Positions 1-8,587 of a stretch of 64,000 nt of DNA are shown piece by piece. The notes beneath the pieces were generated by a model. The model did not search any database and was not told where the DNA came from. It saw only the letters and a list, made by a program, of their open reading frames with translations. This stretch comes from Cryobacterium suzukii. Its GTDB lineage: Bacteria; Actinomycetota; Actinomycetes; Actinomycetales; Microbacteriaceae. How positions within the stretch are numbered: position 1 is the first letter of the stretch; every line of letters starts with the position of its first letter. The stretch spans positions 372,001-436,000 of the forward strand of contig NZ_SOHJ01000004.1 of NCBI RefSeq assembly GCF_004403185.1. The letters are read 5' to 3'. The position numbers and the translations under genes are program-made.

Positions 1-19
1 CTCGTAGTGATGGTCTGGG

Positions 20-1174
20 TCATGTGCGGGTGCCGATCGTGGCGAGCAGCGCGCTGAGGTAGCTCAGCCCAGAATTCTTCCCGGCGGCGGTTTCGCCCTC
101 GACCGGAACCTTCGGGGTGACGAGCAGGGGCGCCGACGCCGCGGTGGCGACGGGGCTGAGCCCGAGCAGCGGCTCGGCGAGGTCGTCGGCGACGAGGGTG
201 ACGCTGCCGGAAGCCTGCCGGCCGTCGACGCTCACCACCTGAAAGCTGAACTGGTCGACGGATGCCCCGGGGCCCGGCGTGTAGACGGCCGACAGATCGT
301 CGGTGCACTCGACGGTTCCGAAGCTTGTTCCACCGCAGGCGACGAGTAGGTCGCTGCCAGTCTCGTTCCAACTGATGGCGGCCAGGTCGATCGCGGTCGA
401 GGCGTCGACGCCTCGGGCCAGAACGACGTGCAGCGCGCCGAGGTCGGCGGGCGCGGCCCCCCGTGCAGCGACGTGCACCGTCACCTCGCCCGGCTCCGAA
501 GCCTGCCCGGCGTCGTCGACGAGCCCGGCCTGCACGGTGGCTGTTCCGGTGAAGTCAGGTGCGGTGCGCAGCACGAGGTGGGTTCCCGACACGGCCGCGA
601 TGCCCGCGGTCTGCGGGCTGAGGCCGAGCACTTCCACCTCCGCGCCCCCGGCTGTGCTGCACAGGGTGCAGGTCGGGCTGAGGTCGCCGAGCGGAACGAG
701 CAGCACGGCCCCCTGCGCCACCGGGTAGCCGTAGTCGACATCGTTCAGGGTGGGCGCTGGAGGCGGCTCGAGCACGACCCGATAGTCGACCTCGACCCGC
801 ACCGCGCTATTCTGCAGCCCCACGGTCAGCGTGCGCGTGCCCCACTCCGCGTCGAAAGCGGATGCCGTCAGGCCGATCCCGGCACCGTCGCACGCCAGGA
901 TCACCCCCGGCAGGTTGCCGGCCTGCCCGTTGACGATGCCGCAGTCGGCGATGGTCCAGCCGGCGGCGGGCTTCAGGTCACTTGCCCCGAGGTAGGGGAT
1001 GGCGACGGTCGCACTCGAGGAGGGGGCCGCCTCGCCGGCGGGGTCATCCGCTGCCTGAGCTTCCGCACCACCGCTCCCGGCCACCAGACCGAGCAGAATG
1101 ACCAGAGCAACCGGCGCACGACGCCCGCCCCTACCGGGCGTGACGACCGCCCGAAACAGCGGCAATCGCGACAT
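20..1174 (-). CDS. Exported protein with Ig/cadherin-like repeats, unknown function
   Basis: Predicted 384-residue secreted protein. The ATG at 1174 is preferred over upstream in-frame starts because a GGAG sits about 5 bases before it. The N-terminus is basic, then has a hydrophobic segment (about residues 20-40, VALVILLGLVAG) and an Ala-rich cleavage-like stretch. The body is rich in Thr, Val, Gly and Asp with beta-strand-like segments such as DFTGTATVQAGLVDDAGQ, as in bacterial Ig-like or cadherin-like folds. A CTLC pair may form a disulfide. No catalytic motif or LPXTG anchor is visible. It is divergent from the next membrane gene. Role in adhesion or the cell surface is only inferred. 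Confidence 0.6.
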   Translation of the reverse strand: MSRLPLFRAVVTPGRGGRRAPVALVILLGLVAGSGGAEAQAADDPAGEAAPSSSATVAIPYLGASDLKPAAGWTIADCGIVNGQAGNLPGVILACDGAGIGLTASAFDAEWGTRTLTVGLQNSAVRVEVDYRVVLEPPPAPTLNDVDYGYPVAQGAVLLVPLGDLSPTCTLCSTAGGAEVEVLGLSPQTAGIAAVSGTHLVLRTAPDFTGTATVQAGLVDDAGQASEPGEVTVHVAARGAAPADLGALHVVLARGVDASTAIDLAAISWNETGSDLLVACGGTSFGTVECTDDLSAVYTPGPGASVDQFSFQVVSVDGRQASGSVTLVADDLAEPLLGLSPVATAASAPLLVTPKVPVEGETAAGKNSGLSYLSALLATIGTRT

Positions 1175-1303
1175 GGGGCTCCAGTGTGAGGTGCGGCACG
1201 GGGGCCGAGGGGCATTGTGACTATGATAGTCACGCATAGGGGGGCACTCCCGCGGTCAACGCGATGCCGCCTGTTCCGCTCTTTGTTCGTGAGGCCGTAC
1301 CAC

Positions 1304-1999
1304 GTGACCACCAGCACCCCCACTCGCGGCCCGTCGGGTCGCCGCGCCCGTGTCACCGCCGGTGAACCTGCCGCCGCGCTTGCCTCAGCCCCGTTGTCGC
1401 CCGCCGCTGCGGCGACGCCGCCGCCAGCCACGACTGCGCCAGCTACGGCCCCGGCCGACGAGCCGCCGACGGCCCTCGGATTCGAGGTCGGTCGCACGAC
1501 CCTCCAGGCCACGCAGCCCGGTTCCCCGAAGCGCGCCCTGGAATCGGGCGGTGATGTCCTGCCGGAACTCGATGAGGCGCCCACCAAAAAACGTTCCGTC
1601 CTGTTGCATCCGGCCTTTCTCGTGTCGGTGGGTTTGACGCTGCTGGCCATTGTCGGCCTGGTGGTCTGGCTCGTGATCGGCGCCCAGAACTCGCAGGCGG
1701 CGGCGACGTCCGCCTCGGTCACGACAACCGCCGCCAACGTTCACGTCACCTGGGACGGCCCGGACGTACCGTATGCCCTGTTCGTCGTGGGTGGCCCCGG
1801 CGGCGACGTGCTCGACGTGTCGCAGCTGGTCACCGGCCGGGAAGCCTGGATTCCGCGCGCTGCCCTGCTCATCGACGACGCATCCTGCATCGTCGTGCGA
1901 CCCGCAGCAGACGATGACGACCGGGCCGTCTCGCTCGACCAGGCCGACCTCGATGCCCAGGGTGCTTCCAGCGCCTGCGTGGCCGATTCGGCGCCGTGA
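1304..1999 (+). CDS. Single-pass membrane protein, unknown function
   Basis: About 231 residues from a GTG start at 1304 (a GAGG lies about 11 bases upstream; a start at 1217 is also open). The first 100 residues are Pro/Ala/Thr-rich and look disordered and cytoplasmic. Then comes a KKR stop-transfer-like patch and one transmembrane helix (HPAFLVSVGLTLLAIVGLVVWLVIG). The external C-terminal part is about 90 residues and beta-rich. Its stop overlaps the GTG of the next lipoprotein gene by 4 bp, so the two are probably translated together. I do not recognise the family. Confidence 0.6.
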   Translation: MTTSTPTRGPSGRRARVTAGEPAAALASAPLSPAAAATPPPATTAPATAPADEPPTALGFEVGRTTLQATQPGSPKRALESGGDVLPELDEAPTKKRSVLLHPAFLVSVGLTLLAIVGLVVWLVIGAQNSQAAATSASVTTTAANVHVTWDGPDVPYALFVVGGPGGDVLDVSQLVTGREAWIPRAALLIDDASCIVVRPAADDDDRAVSLDQADLDAQGASSACVADSAP

Positions 2000-2739
2000 C
2001 CAGACGCGCCCGCGTCGTGCTGGCCGCGGTCGGCGCGCTGCTCCTGGCCGGCTGTGCGAGCGGCGGACCCGCCGAACCGATTCCCACCCCCACGCACCTG
2101 GACCCCGCAGCAATCGACGTGGCCGACACGGACCGCAACGGAATCGAGTACCTCAGCGGCAATGACGCCCTGCGGGTGAGTTTGCGGGCCGTGCAGCAGA
2201 CCACCGGGGTGGTCATGCAGACCACGTTCACCCAACTGGTCAACCCCGAAACCGCTGCCGCCGGCGGCGACCTGACGGCAACCTATGCTGGCGTGACCAA
2301 CGCATTCACGGCTCGCATCGAGAGCGGCGGTACGGTGGTGGAGATTGTCGTTCAGGGCGGCCGGGCCTTCCTGCAAGCGGATGCCGCCACCTCCGCCGCA
2401 CTCGGCCTCACCGCCGGCGGCTACACCTGTCGCGCGCCGGGTGATCCGGTCTTCGATGAGTGGCGCACGCTGCTCGACCCGGCTCAGCTCATTGAGTCCC
2501 TCGCCGGCGGCGCTGGACTGTCGACCGGGCCGGTCATTGCGGGCGAACCATCGACGATCGACGTCGTCATCGACTCGGGTGAGGGTTCGGCGGGCAGTCT
2601 GGTGATCGCGGCCGACGGGCATCCGCTGCCCAGCCGGCTCACCGTCGGCGATGCGCTGTCGGTGGCTGACGTTCGCTTTTCGGCGTGGGGAACGGTCGTC
2701 GAGGTTTCGGCGCCAACCCCGATCGCGCAGGCCTGTTAG
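1996..2739 (+). CDS. Lipoprotein, LppX/LprG-like
   Basis: 247 residues from a GTG start. The signal peptide is clear: basic MTRRARVV, a hydrophobic core and lipobox LLAGC, so Cys20 should be lipidated. After a Pro/Thr linker the mature part alternates beta strands and a helix, loosely like LppX/LprG-type mycobacterial lipoproteins that carry lipids. That similarity is by eye only. The start overlaps the upstream membrane protein by 4 bp, suggesting a two-gene operon and possibly a shared envelope role. Confidence 0.6.
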   Translation: MTRRARVVLAAVGALLLAGCASGGPAEPIPTPTHLDPAAIDVADTDRNGIEYLSGNDALRVSLRAVQQTTGVVMQTTFTQLVNPETAAAGGDLTATYAGVTNAFTARIESGGTVVEIVVQGGRAFLQADAATSAALGLTAGGYTCRAPGDPVFDEWRTLLDPAQLIESLAGGAGLSTGPVIAGEPSTIDVVIDSGEGSAGSLVIAADGHPLPSRLTVGDALSVADVRFSAWGTVVEVSAPTPIAQAC

Positions 2740-2745
2740 GTCGCG

Positions 2746-3075
2746 TTACCAGCCCGGGATTCCGGCGCAGGCAACCCCGAGGCGATTCAGACCGGATTCC
2801 TGGTCGGTGAAGGCACGCCACACTCCCGCGGAGTCGCCCGATCGGGCGGCCTGCTCCATCGCGTCGAGCGTGCGCGGAGCGCCCTGGGCCCATTTCACGT
2901 AGTCAGCGTTGTCGATACCGGTGGCGCCTTCGGCGGCGACCATTCGCACCGGGCCGATGAGGGAAACGACCAACGGAAGCACCTTCGCATTGCCCTGGCT
3001 CTCGATCACACGCTGCATGAGAGCGACGACGGGTTCAGCCAGGCGAGTGCAACGGTCGGTGAGTAGGTCGGTCAT
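2746..3075 (-). CDS. Small hypothetical protein (109 aa)
   Basis: A short, mostly helical cytoplasmic protein with no signal peptide or membrane segment. Its ATG overlaps the stop of the upstream membrane-protein gene by one base (TGATG), so it is probably translationally coupled to it. Only 6 bases separate its stop from the convergent lipoprotein gene. I do not recognise the family. Confidence 0.5.
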   Translation of the reverse strand: MTDLLTDRCTRLAEPVVALMQRVIESQGNAKVLPLVVSLIGPVRMVAAEGATGIDNADYVKWAQGAPRTLDAMEQAARSGDSAGVWRAFTDQESGLNRLGVACAGIPGW

Positions 3076-3761
3076 CAGCTGGCCTTGGTCTGGTTGGACC
3101 GGGGTGAATACCAGGCCGATGGGTTTGTCACGTCGAAAACCACCGGAGTGCCGTGACGCTCAGCCTCGGCGGCGAGCGCCTTGATGGCATCCTGAAAGAC
3201 GGGGTCGTGCATACCCTGGCCCCACGCTCCCTTGAATCCGGTGATCTTCTTGTTGGCGTCCAGAGCGCGCAGCACTTCGGCGGGATTTCCGGCCCGTGCC
3301 AGCACCGCGTCGGCATCCGCCGCGAAGACGTCGACGAACATCGTCGAGTCGGTGCCGAGCAGGTGCGTCACCGTCGAAGTGAAAGGAGACATGCCGCGTG
3401 GGGTCAGTGAATGATCATAGATTCTGACTGACGTCACCTCGGACCAGGCGAGCGTTCCGAGTCGAGGCAGGCCGATGCCGGCTTCCGACACGGCCAAAGC
3501 GAGACGGTTGTCGGCGTTCCACTTGTTCTCGGCTTTGCGCGCTGTGAACAGGCCCGTCAGGGCTGCTCCGCCGAAAACGAGCGTGACGAATACATAGGCG
3601 AACCAGTCACGTTCCGTCATTGCGCTTATGACCAGGGAGACGACCAGAAAGATCGCGAACGCCGTCCCAAATCCAGCGTTGGCACGCCGATACTTCGCGG
3701 CGAGTCCGGGCGCATAGCGCGCGACGTATGCGTTCTGAACGTACGGCGGTGTTGGTTCCAT
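3075..3761 (-). CDS. Membrane protein with two TM helices, unknown function
   Basis: About 228 residues. I place the start at the ATG at 3761 because GAGGAG lies 9 bases before it; a GTG at 3782 is also in frame. Two hydrophobic helices near residues 30-75 (FAIFLVVSLVISAM and YVFVTLVFGGAALTGLF) are followed by a cytoplasmic domain of about 150 residues. This is the layout of small actinobacterial PH-like or DUF membrane proteins, but no named family is certain. It is first in a two-gene unit with the 109-aa gene. Confidence 0.55.
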   Translation of the reverse strand: MEPTPPYVQNAYVARYAPGLAAKYRRANAGFGTAFAIFLVVSLVISAMTERDWFAYVFVTLVFGGAALTGLFTARKAENKWNADNRLALAVSEAGIGLPRLGTLAWSEVTSVRIYDHSLTPRGMSPFTSTVTHLLGTDSTMFVDVFAADADAVLARAGNPAEVLRALDANKKITGFKGAWGQGMHDPVFQDAIKALAAEAERHGTPVVFDVTNPSAWYSPRSNQTKAS

Positions 3762-3951
3762 GCTGGCGGGCTCCTCAAGCACGTCGAATTGAGGCGCAAC
3801 GACGCCAACGGGCCGTCGAGACCCCCCATTCGCGGACTAGTCGACGAGTGTCCATCGTACTGCGCCAAACGGTCATCACGACGGTCGGATCGGTGAACGG
3901 TCCATGCCACGGAGAGCAGCCGGCGCATCCCACGACTCCACGGAACGTGGG

Positions 3952-5250
3952 CTACGGCGTCCACCACGGCCGCAGCGACAGGTCGCCGACGCCGCCACCC
4001 TCGCCCGGCTTGGTCATCAGCACCTGATGCAGCTGGATTCCGTTATTCTCGAACCCGAGCCTCGAGCCCGCCATGTACAGTCCCCACACCTTCGCGGTGG
4101 GGAGCCCGACCTCGGCGACCGCCTCGTCCCAATGCTCGACGAGATTGGCGCACCAGTCGCGCAGCGTCAGCGCATAGTGCTGGCGCAGGTTCTCTTCGTG
4201 CAGCACCTCGAGCCCCGCATCCTGCGCTTCGCTGATGATCCGGCCCGAGCCGGTGAGCTCCCCGTCGGGGAAGACATAGCGATCGATGAACCCGCGGGTC
4301 GCCGCTTCGCTTCGATTCTCTGGCCGGGTGATGCAGTGGTTAAGCAGGAGGCCTCCGGGGCGCAGCCTGGAGCGCAGAAAGCCGAAGTACGACGAATAGT
4401 TGCGCACTCCGATGTGCTCAAGCAGCCCAATGGACGACACCGCGTCAAAGCCGGTTTCTCTGATGTCGCGGTAGTCGCCGTAGCGAACCTCCGCCAGATC
4501 ACTCAGGCCCTCCGACGCGATTGCGCCTTGCGCCCACATGGTTTGCTCGCTCGACAGCGTCACTCCGGTAGCCCGCACGCCGCGGCGTGCGGCGTAACGC
4601 ACCATGCCGCCCCAGCCGCACCCGACGTCGAGCAAGCGGTCGCCCGGCTTTAACCGCAGCTTCTCGAACACGAGCCGATACTTGTTCTCCTGCGCTTCGG
4701 CCAGGGATGCGTCGTCGCCTGGGTAGCAGGCACAGGTGTAGGTCATCGACGGCCCGAGCACCCACTCGTAGAACCGGTTCGAGACGTCGTAGTGGTGGTG
4801 GATAGCCTCGGCGTCACGGCTTTTGCTGTGGCGCAGTCCTCCGGCGACGCGGCGCCAGCGCGGTAGTGCTTCTTCCGGCGGCGGCGCGATCGGGCGCAGC
4901 TGCCCCACACCGATAGAGCGGATGATGTCCACCATCATGCGCGCCGATGGCCGCGTGAAGACCAGGCTGTCGGCGAGCGCCTTGAGCAGTTCATAGGGAT
5001 CACCCGGGTGCACCCCGTGCATCTCGAGGTCGCCGGCGATATAGGCGCGGGCCAGGCCGAGGTCGCCGCGGCCCGTGGCGAGGTAGGTCGTGCCACGCGG
5101 GGTTAGCAGATTCAGCCCGAACGGCGCGTCGGGCGGTCCGGCCGCACTCCCGTCGTAGGCGGTGAATTTCAGCGGGAGTCGGCCCCCGGCCAGAATCTCC
5201 AGCACCTGGGCGAGGCTGAGCTTTCCCGCCGTCGCATCCGTCGCAGTCAT
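3952..5250 (-). CDS. tmsB: SAM-dependent fatty-acyl phospholipid methyltransferase (tuberculostearate type)
   Basis: 432-residue member of the cyclopropane-fatty-acyl-phospholipid synthase family. The SAM site LLDVGCGWGG is at residues 206-215, preceded by the family hallmark HHHYDVSNRFYEWVLG (151-166) and followed by a GLLEHIG segment. The start at 5250 overlaps the stop of the FAD gene by 4 bp (ATGA); the open frame runs further upstream but that part lies inside the FAD gene. In mycobacteria and corynebacteria the homologues (TmsB/BfaB) methylenate oleoyl chains of membrane lipids at C10. The FAD partner then reduces the product to 10-methylstearate. Pairing with that partner is why I choose this over a plain cyclopropane synthase. 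Confidence 0.85.
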   Translation of the reverse strand: MTATDATAGKLSLAQVLEILAGGRLPLKFTAYDGSAAGPPDAPFGLNLLTPRGTTYLATGRGDLGLARAYIAGDLEMHGVHPGDPYELLKALADSLVFTRPSARMMVDIIRSIGVGQLRPIAPPPEEALPRWRRVAGGLRHSKSRDAEAIHHHYDVSNRFYEWVLGPSMTYTCACYPGDDASLAEAQENKYRLVFEKLRLKPGDRLLDVGCGWGGMVRYAARRGVRATGVTLSSEQTMWAQGAIASEGLSDLAEVRYGDYRDIRETGFDAVSSIGLLEHIGVRNYSSYFGFLRSRLRPGGLLLNHCITRPENRSEAATRGFIDRYVFPDGELTGSGRIISEAQDAGLEVLHEENLRQHYALTLRDWCANLVEHWDEAVAEVGLPTAKVWGLYMAGSRLGFENNGIQLHQVLMTKPGEGGGVGDLSLRPWWTP

Positions 5251-6626
5251 CGTCGTTGCACCGCCTTCGCATAGAGGTCGAGGAGACGCGAGTCGGGGTC
5301 GTATCGTTTCTTCACGGCTCTGTAGCTTTCCCCGCCGTAGAGTTTGTCGAACTCCGGCCGCGAGTAATAGGAGTCGGAGTACAGCGACTTGTGCCCGTCG
5401 AGTTCGCCGACCTTGCGTTCGATCAGCCGGTTCGTCGCCCCTTCGCTGGACCCAACCGGTACCGTCGACCAGAAGCCGACGTTGACGTAGCTCCGGTGGG
5501 GCCGGATCGGATAGAGCGGCCAGCGGTCGTCGCCCTTCAAGCGCACCGGGCACAGCCAAATCGGCGTGATCGGTACGTTGATCGAAAACCAGTCGAGAAA
5601 CTCCGCGCACCGCTCGATCGGTACCTCCACGTCTTGCACGACTCGCTCGCGGGGCGGCCTGCCGTTCAGTTTCTCGATGCGGTCGCCGATGTGGAACCGC
5701 TGTTCGAGCTTCATTAGCTTTCCGTAGAAGCTGCTGCGCCGGTAGCGCCCGGGCCAGATCCTGCGGATCAGCGGATGCTGCGCGCCGAACGCCTCTGAGC
5801 ACCAGAACCAGTCCGCGTCCCAGCGCCACAGGTAGTCGTGGATCGTGAGGCGATCATCCGTCCCGCCGCGGTCATGTTGGATGGAGCGGTAGTAGATCTG
5901 CTGGCCGGTGTAGTCACTGACTGGGCCGGGGGCGCTGGTCTGCCGACCAACGCAGAGGTAGCTTTCGTCGGCGCCGAACACGACACCGTCGAGATAGTCG
6001 ACGTCAACACCGTCGAGGCTGCCGGTCGCCATGATGCTGTCCATCGCCGCGACCAGGTCGACGAGCGAGTGGAACCGCACCTGGGTGAGTGCGACGAACG
6101 GCTTGACGGGTTCGAGTTCGATGCGCAGACGCACCGCGTAGCCCAGCGTGCCATACGAGTTGGGGAAGGCACGGAACAGGTCGGCGTTCTGGTCGGGCGA
6201 CGCGGCAATGATCTCCCCGGCGCCGGTGAGGATGTCCATCTCCAGCACGGACTCGTGCGGCAAGCCGTTACGGAACGATGTCGACTCGATGCCGAGGCCG
6301 GTCACCGCGCCGCCGAGGGTGATGGTCTTCAGCTGCGGCACGACCAACGGTGCCAACCCAAAGCGGAGAGTCTCGGCGACGAGGTCGTCGTAGGTACACA
6401 TGCCGGCCACGTCGGCCGTTCGCGTCGCCACATCAACGGCAATGACGCCGGTCAAGCCGGACGTGTCGAGGCCCCTGGCGGTGTTCTTCGTCCGTGTGCG
6501 GAACAGATTCGAGGTGGACTTGGCCAGTCGAATCGGGGCCGTAGCTGGGGCCGCTCGATAGCTCTGCAGAAGGCGCTGCACGCCAGCGGCGTGAGCGCTC
6601 TCGGCGTCAACCACAGCAACGGGCAC
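5247..6626 (-). CDS. tmsA: FAD-binding oxidoreductase, 10-methylene-acyl reductase type
   Basis: 459 residues with a GTG start. The N-terminal FAD_binding_4 (PCMH) fold shows LVVPQLKTITLGGAVTGLGIES (about 93-114) and SYGTLGYAVRLRIEL (about 157-171). The C-terminal half is rich in Trp and Tyr, as in DHCR24-like and TmsA/BfaA proteins. In the known pathway this enzyme reduces the 10-methylene fatty acyl group made by the methyltransferase, using NADPH, giving tuberculostearic-type lipids. It lies directly upstream of tmsB with a 4-bp overlap, so the two form an operon. The start is uncertain by a few codons because the ribosome site is weak. Confidence 0.82.
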   Translation of the reverse strand: MPVAVVDAESAHAAGVQRLLQSYRAAPATAPIRLAKSTSNLFRTRTKNTARGLDTSGLTGVIAVDVATRTADVAGMCTYDDLVAETLRFGLAPLVVPQLKTITLGGAVTGLGIESTSFRNGLPHESVLEMDILTGAGEIIAASPDQNADLFRAFPNSYGTLGYAVRLRIELEPVKPFVALTQVRFHSLVDLVAAMDSIMATGSLDGVDVDYLDGVVFGADESYLCVGRQTSAPGPVSDYTGQQIYYRSIQHDRGGTDDRLTIHDYLWRWDADWFWCSEAFGAQHPLIRRIWPGRYRRSSFYGKLMKLEQRFHIGDRIEKLNGRPPRERVVQDVEVPIERCAEFLDWFSINVPITPIWLCPVRLKGDDRWPLYPIRPHRSYVNVGFWSTVPVGSSEGATNRLIERKVGELDGHKSLYSDSYYSRPEFDKLYGGESYRAVKKRYDPDSRLLDLYAKAVQRR

Positions 6627-6733
6627 GCCTTCACGTTAGTCTCGGTCGGAGCGATCGCACCAGTGCCCGTTTTCACTCCATCGCTAGCCAATTGCGTGAG
6701 TCACATTCTGGTGCGTTCTGGCAGACTCATGCC

Positions 6734-7405
6734 ATGACCACGACGATCGGCACCCCGGGCGGCACGCCAGAGCGGCCAGCGATCTTCTTTGCCACGCCCG
6801 AGGAGTTCCGCAACTGGCTCGAGGCGAACCATGCCACCGCGGCGGAACTCTGGATGGGCCTGTACAAGAAGCACGTGCCCGACGGCGTGCTCACCTGGGA
6901 GCAGGCCGTTCCCGAAGCGTTGTGCTTCGGATGGATCGATTCCGTGGCTCAGCGCATCGACGAAGACGCGCGGCGCCAACGGTGGACCCCGCGTAAATCC
7001 TCAAGTATCTGGTCGAGCGTTAACATCGCATTGGTCGAGAAGCTCACCGCAGAGGGGCGCATGCGCGAGGCCGGCATCGCCGCGTTCGAGCGTCGGCGTG
7101 AAGACAGGTCGGGTGTGTACTCCCACGAGAATCCCGAACGGGAGCTGCCGCCCGAGGCAGCGGCGCGGCTGGCGGCGAACGCCGCCGCATCCGCCTTCTG
7201 GGAGGCAGCCACCGCGACGTACCGCCGCCAGGTCACCCACTGGGCACTCACCGCCAAGCAGGAGGCCACCCGCGAACGACGGCTGGCCCAGCTCATCGAC
7301 GACAGCGCGGCCGGCCGACTGGTTCCCTTCCAACGCTATGGCGACGTGCCGAAGTGGGCCGAGCGCGCCGCCGACGCGGCGCGAGCTGCGGCATCCGGCC
7401 AGTAG
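6734..7405 (+). CDS. YdeI/OmpD-associated family protein
   Basis: About 223 residues from the ATG at 6734. The family pattern is visible: FATPEEFRNWLEANH near the start, then ALCFGWIDSVAQRIDEDARRQRWTPRK, then a helical C-terminus ending VPKWAERAADAAR. Members are cytoplasmic and widespread in bacteria; some are called bacteriocin-protection or YdhG/DUF1801-related, but the activity is not settled. It faces away from tmsA and converges on the bifunctional-nuclease-family gene. Confidence 0.8.
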   Translation: MTTTIGTPGGTPERPAIFFATPEEFRNWLEANHATAAELWMGLYKKHVPDGVLTWEQAVPEALCFGWIDSVAQRIDEDARRQRWTPRKSSSIWSSVNIALVEKLTAEGRMREAGIAAFERRREDRSGVYSHENPERELPPEAAARLAANAAASAFWEAATATYRRQVTHWALTAKQEATRERRLAQLIDDSAAGRLVPFQRYGDVPKWAERAADAARAAASGQ

Positions 7406-7439
7406 AACCGGATGTCCTGCGCGGGCGACCGCGCCGGCA

Positions 7440-7955
7440 TCAGCTTCGAAAGTCCTCCGGGTCGACGTGCTCCAGAAAGTCCTTGAATTCGTCGAGCGAT
7501 TGCTCCCCGCTAGGCGTCTCCTCCACGTTGCCTCCAGATTCAACCATCGCGGCGGGAATGCCCTCCGCCTCCAACACATCGTCGGCGACGAAGAGCGGTG
7601 CTTCGGCGCGCAGAGCGAGTGCGACGGAATCCGAGGGCCGGGCATCGAGCACGAAAGAGCCGGCCGCAATGCCGAGAGTGATCTCGGCGTAGAACGTTCC
7701 TTGGTCGATGCGGGTGACGTCCACTCGCTCGACGTGGGCACCAACGGTGTCGAGCAGCGTCTTCATCAGATCGTGCGACAGCGGCCTTGGCGGCGTCTCA
7801 CCGCTGAGGGCGATCAGCGCGGAAGTCGCCTCCTGCTCCCCCACCACAATCGCCAGCACCTGCCCAACGGCCTGCGCCCCTCCGACCGGTTTCAACAGGA
7901 TGATGTGCTGGCCCACGCTGTCGAGCGCAACCCCGAGAACGCGTACCTGAACCAT
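7440..7955 (-). CDS. Bifunctional nuclease (BFN/DUF151) family protein
   Basis: 171 residues. The ATG at 7955 is chosen because AGAGGAG lies 6 bases upstream. The BFN domain covers about residues 1-125: an LGVALDSVGQHIILLKP start, a TYAEITL-like strand (GTFYAEITLGI), then LDARPSDSVALALRAEAPLFVADDVL, the family core. The acidic C-terminal tail (DEFKDFLEHVDPEDF) is common in actinobacterial members, which often sit near MerR or transport genes. Plant and thermophile homologues show nuclease activity; activity in this one is not established. Confidence 0.85.
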   Translation of the reverse strand: MVQVRVLGVALDSVGQHIILLKPVGGAQAVGQVLAIVVGEQEATSALIALSGETPPRPLSHDLMKTLLDTVGAHVERVDVTRIDQGTFYAEITLGIAAGSFVLDARPSDSVALALRAEAPLFVADDVLEAEGIPAAMVESGGNVEETPSGEQSLDEFKDFLEHVDPEDFRS

Positions 7956-8587
7956 GGCGACTCCTCTCGAATCATCGGGCATGACACCGCCATAGTACGT
8001 CCGCTCTCCGGTCGTCGACCGTGATGAGCCGGACGGATCGAATGAGATGACCGTTTGCGTTCATTGCTTACTGGCAAGCCAGCTCGTGAAGGCCGGCGGT
8101 TCTTGACGAATAAACCCGTTCCTGGTTCGGTGCGTGATGTGTCCGCTGACCGGTTGGCCAACTGTGAGATTCCTATGGACCTGACGCCATTCCACTTCCA
8201 TGGCCCCACCGATTCCGTCGATCTATGACGCGGAACTTGTCGCGGTGTTTCATCCGCGTTGGCATCAAATCCAGCTGCTCGCGGTCGACAAGCCAGATTC
8301 AGCGGGTCAGAACTTTTCAGCGGACCGTATCCGCACGTCGTGTGGAGGCACCCCTCTCTCAGAGGACCGCGTCCCTTAGTCGCAACCGATCCGTCCCGCG
8401 AGGAAGGGAACCGATAGCCAACCGGTCATATCTAAAGGTGCCGCCCGCTAGTGGCCCAGTAAATGGTTGCAACCCATATTTGGTGCAGGTCACCTGCGCC
8501 ATGGTGGGCGAACTCGCGACGCACCCCATCCAGCTGCTCAGGATTGAGATCCCAGAGCGTGTGCTTCTCTGCCCCCGGTCCTCATCA
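7956..8587. other. Long non-coding stretch at the left edge of the accessory region
   Basis: About 630 bases with no ORF I would support. One plus-strand reading frame (8225-8605) is open but Ser/Arg-rich without a ribosome site. I looked for a tRNA, an attachment site and transposase fragments and found none. It separates the conserved genes on the left from the poorly known minus-strand genes on the right. Confidence 0.5.
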
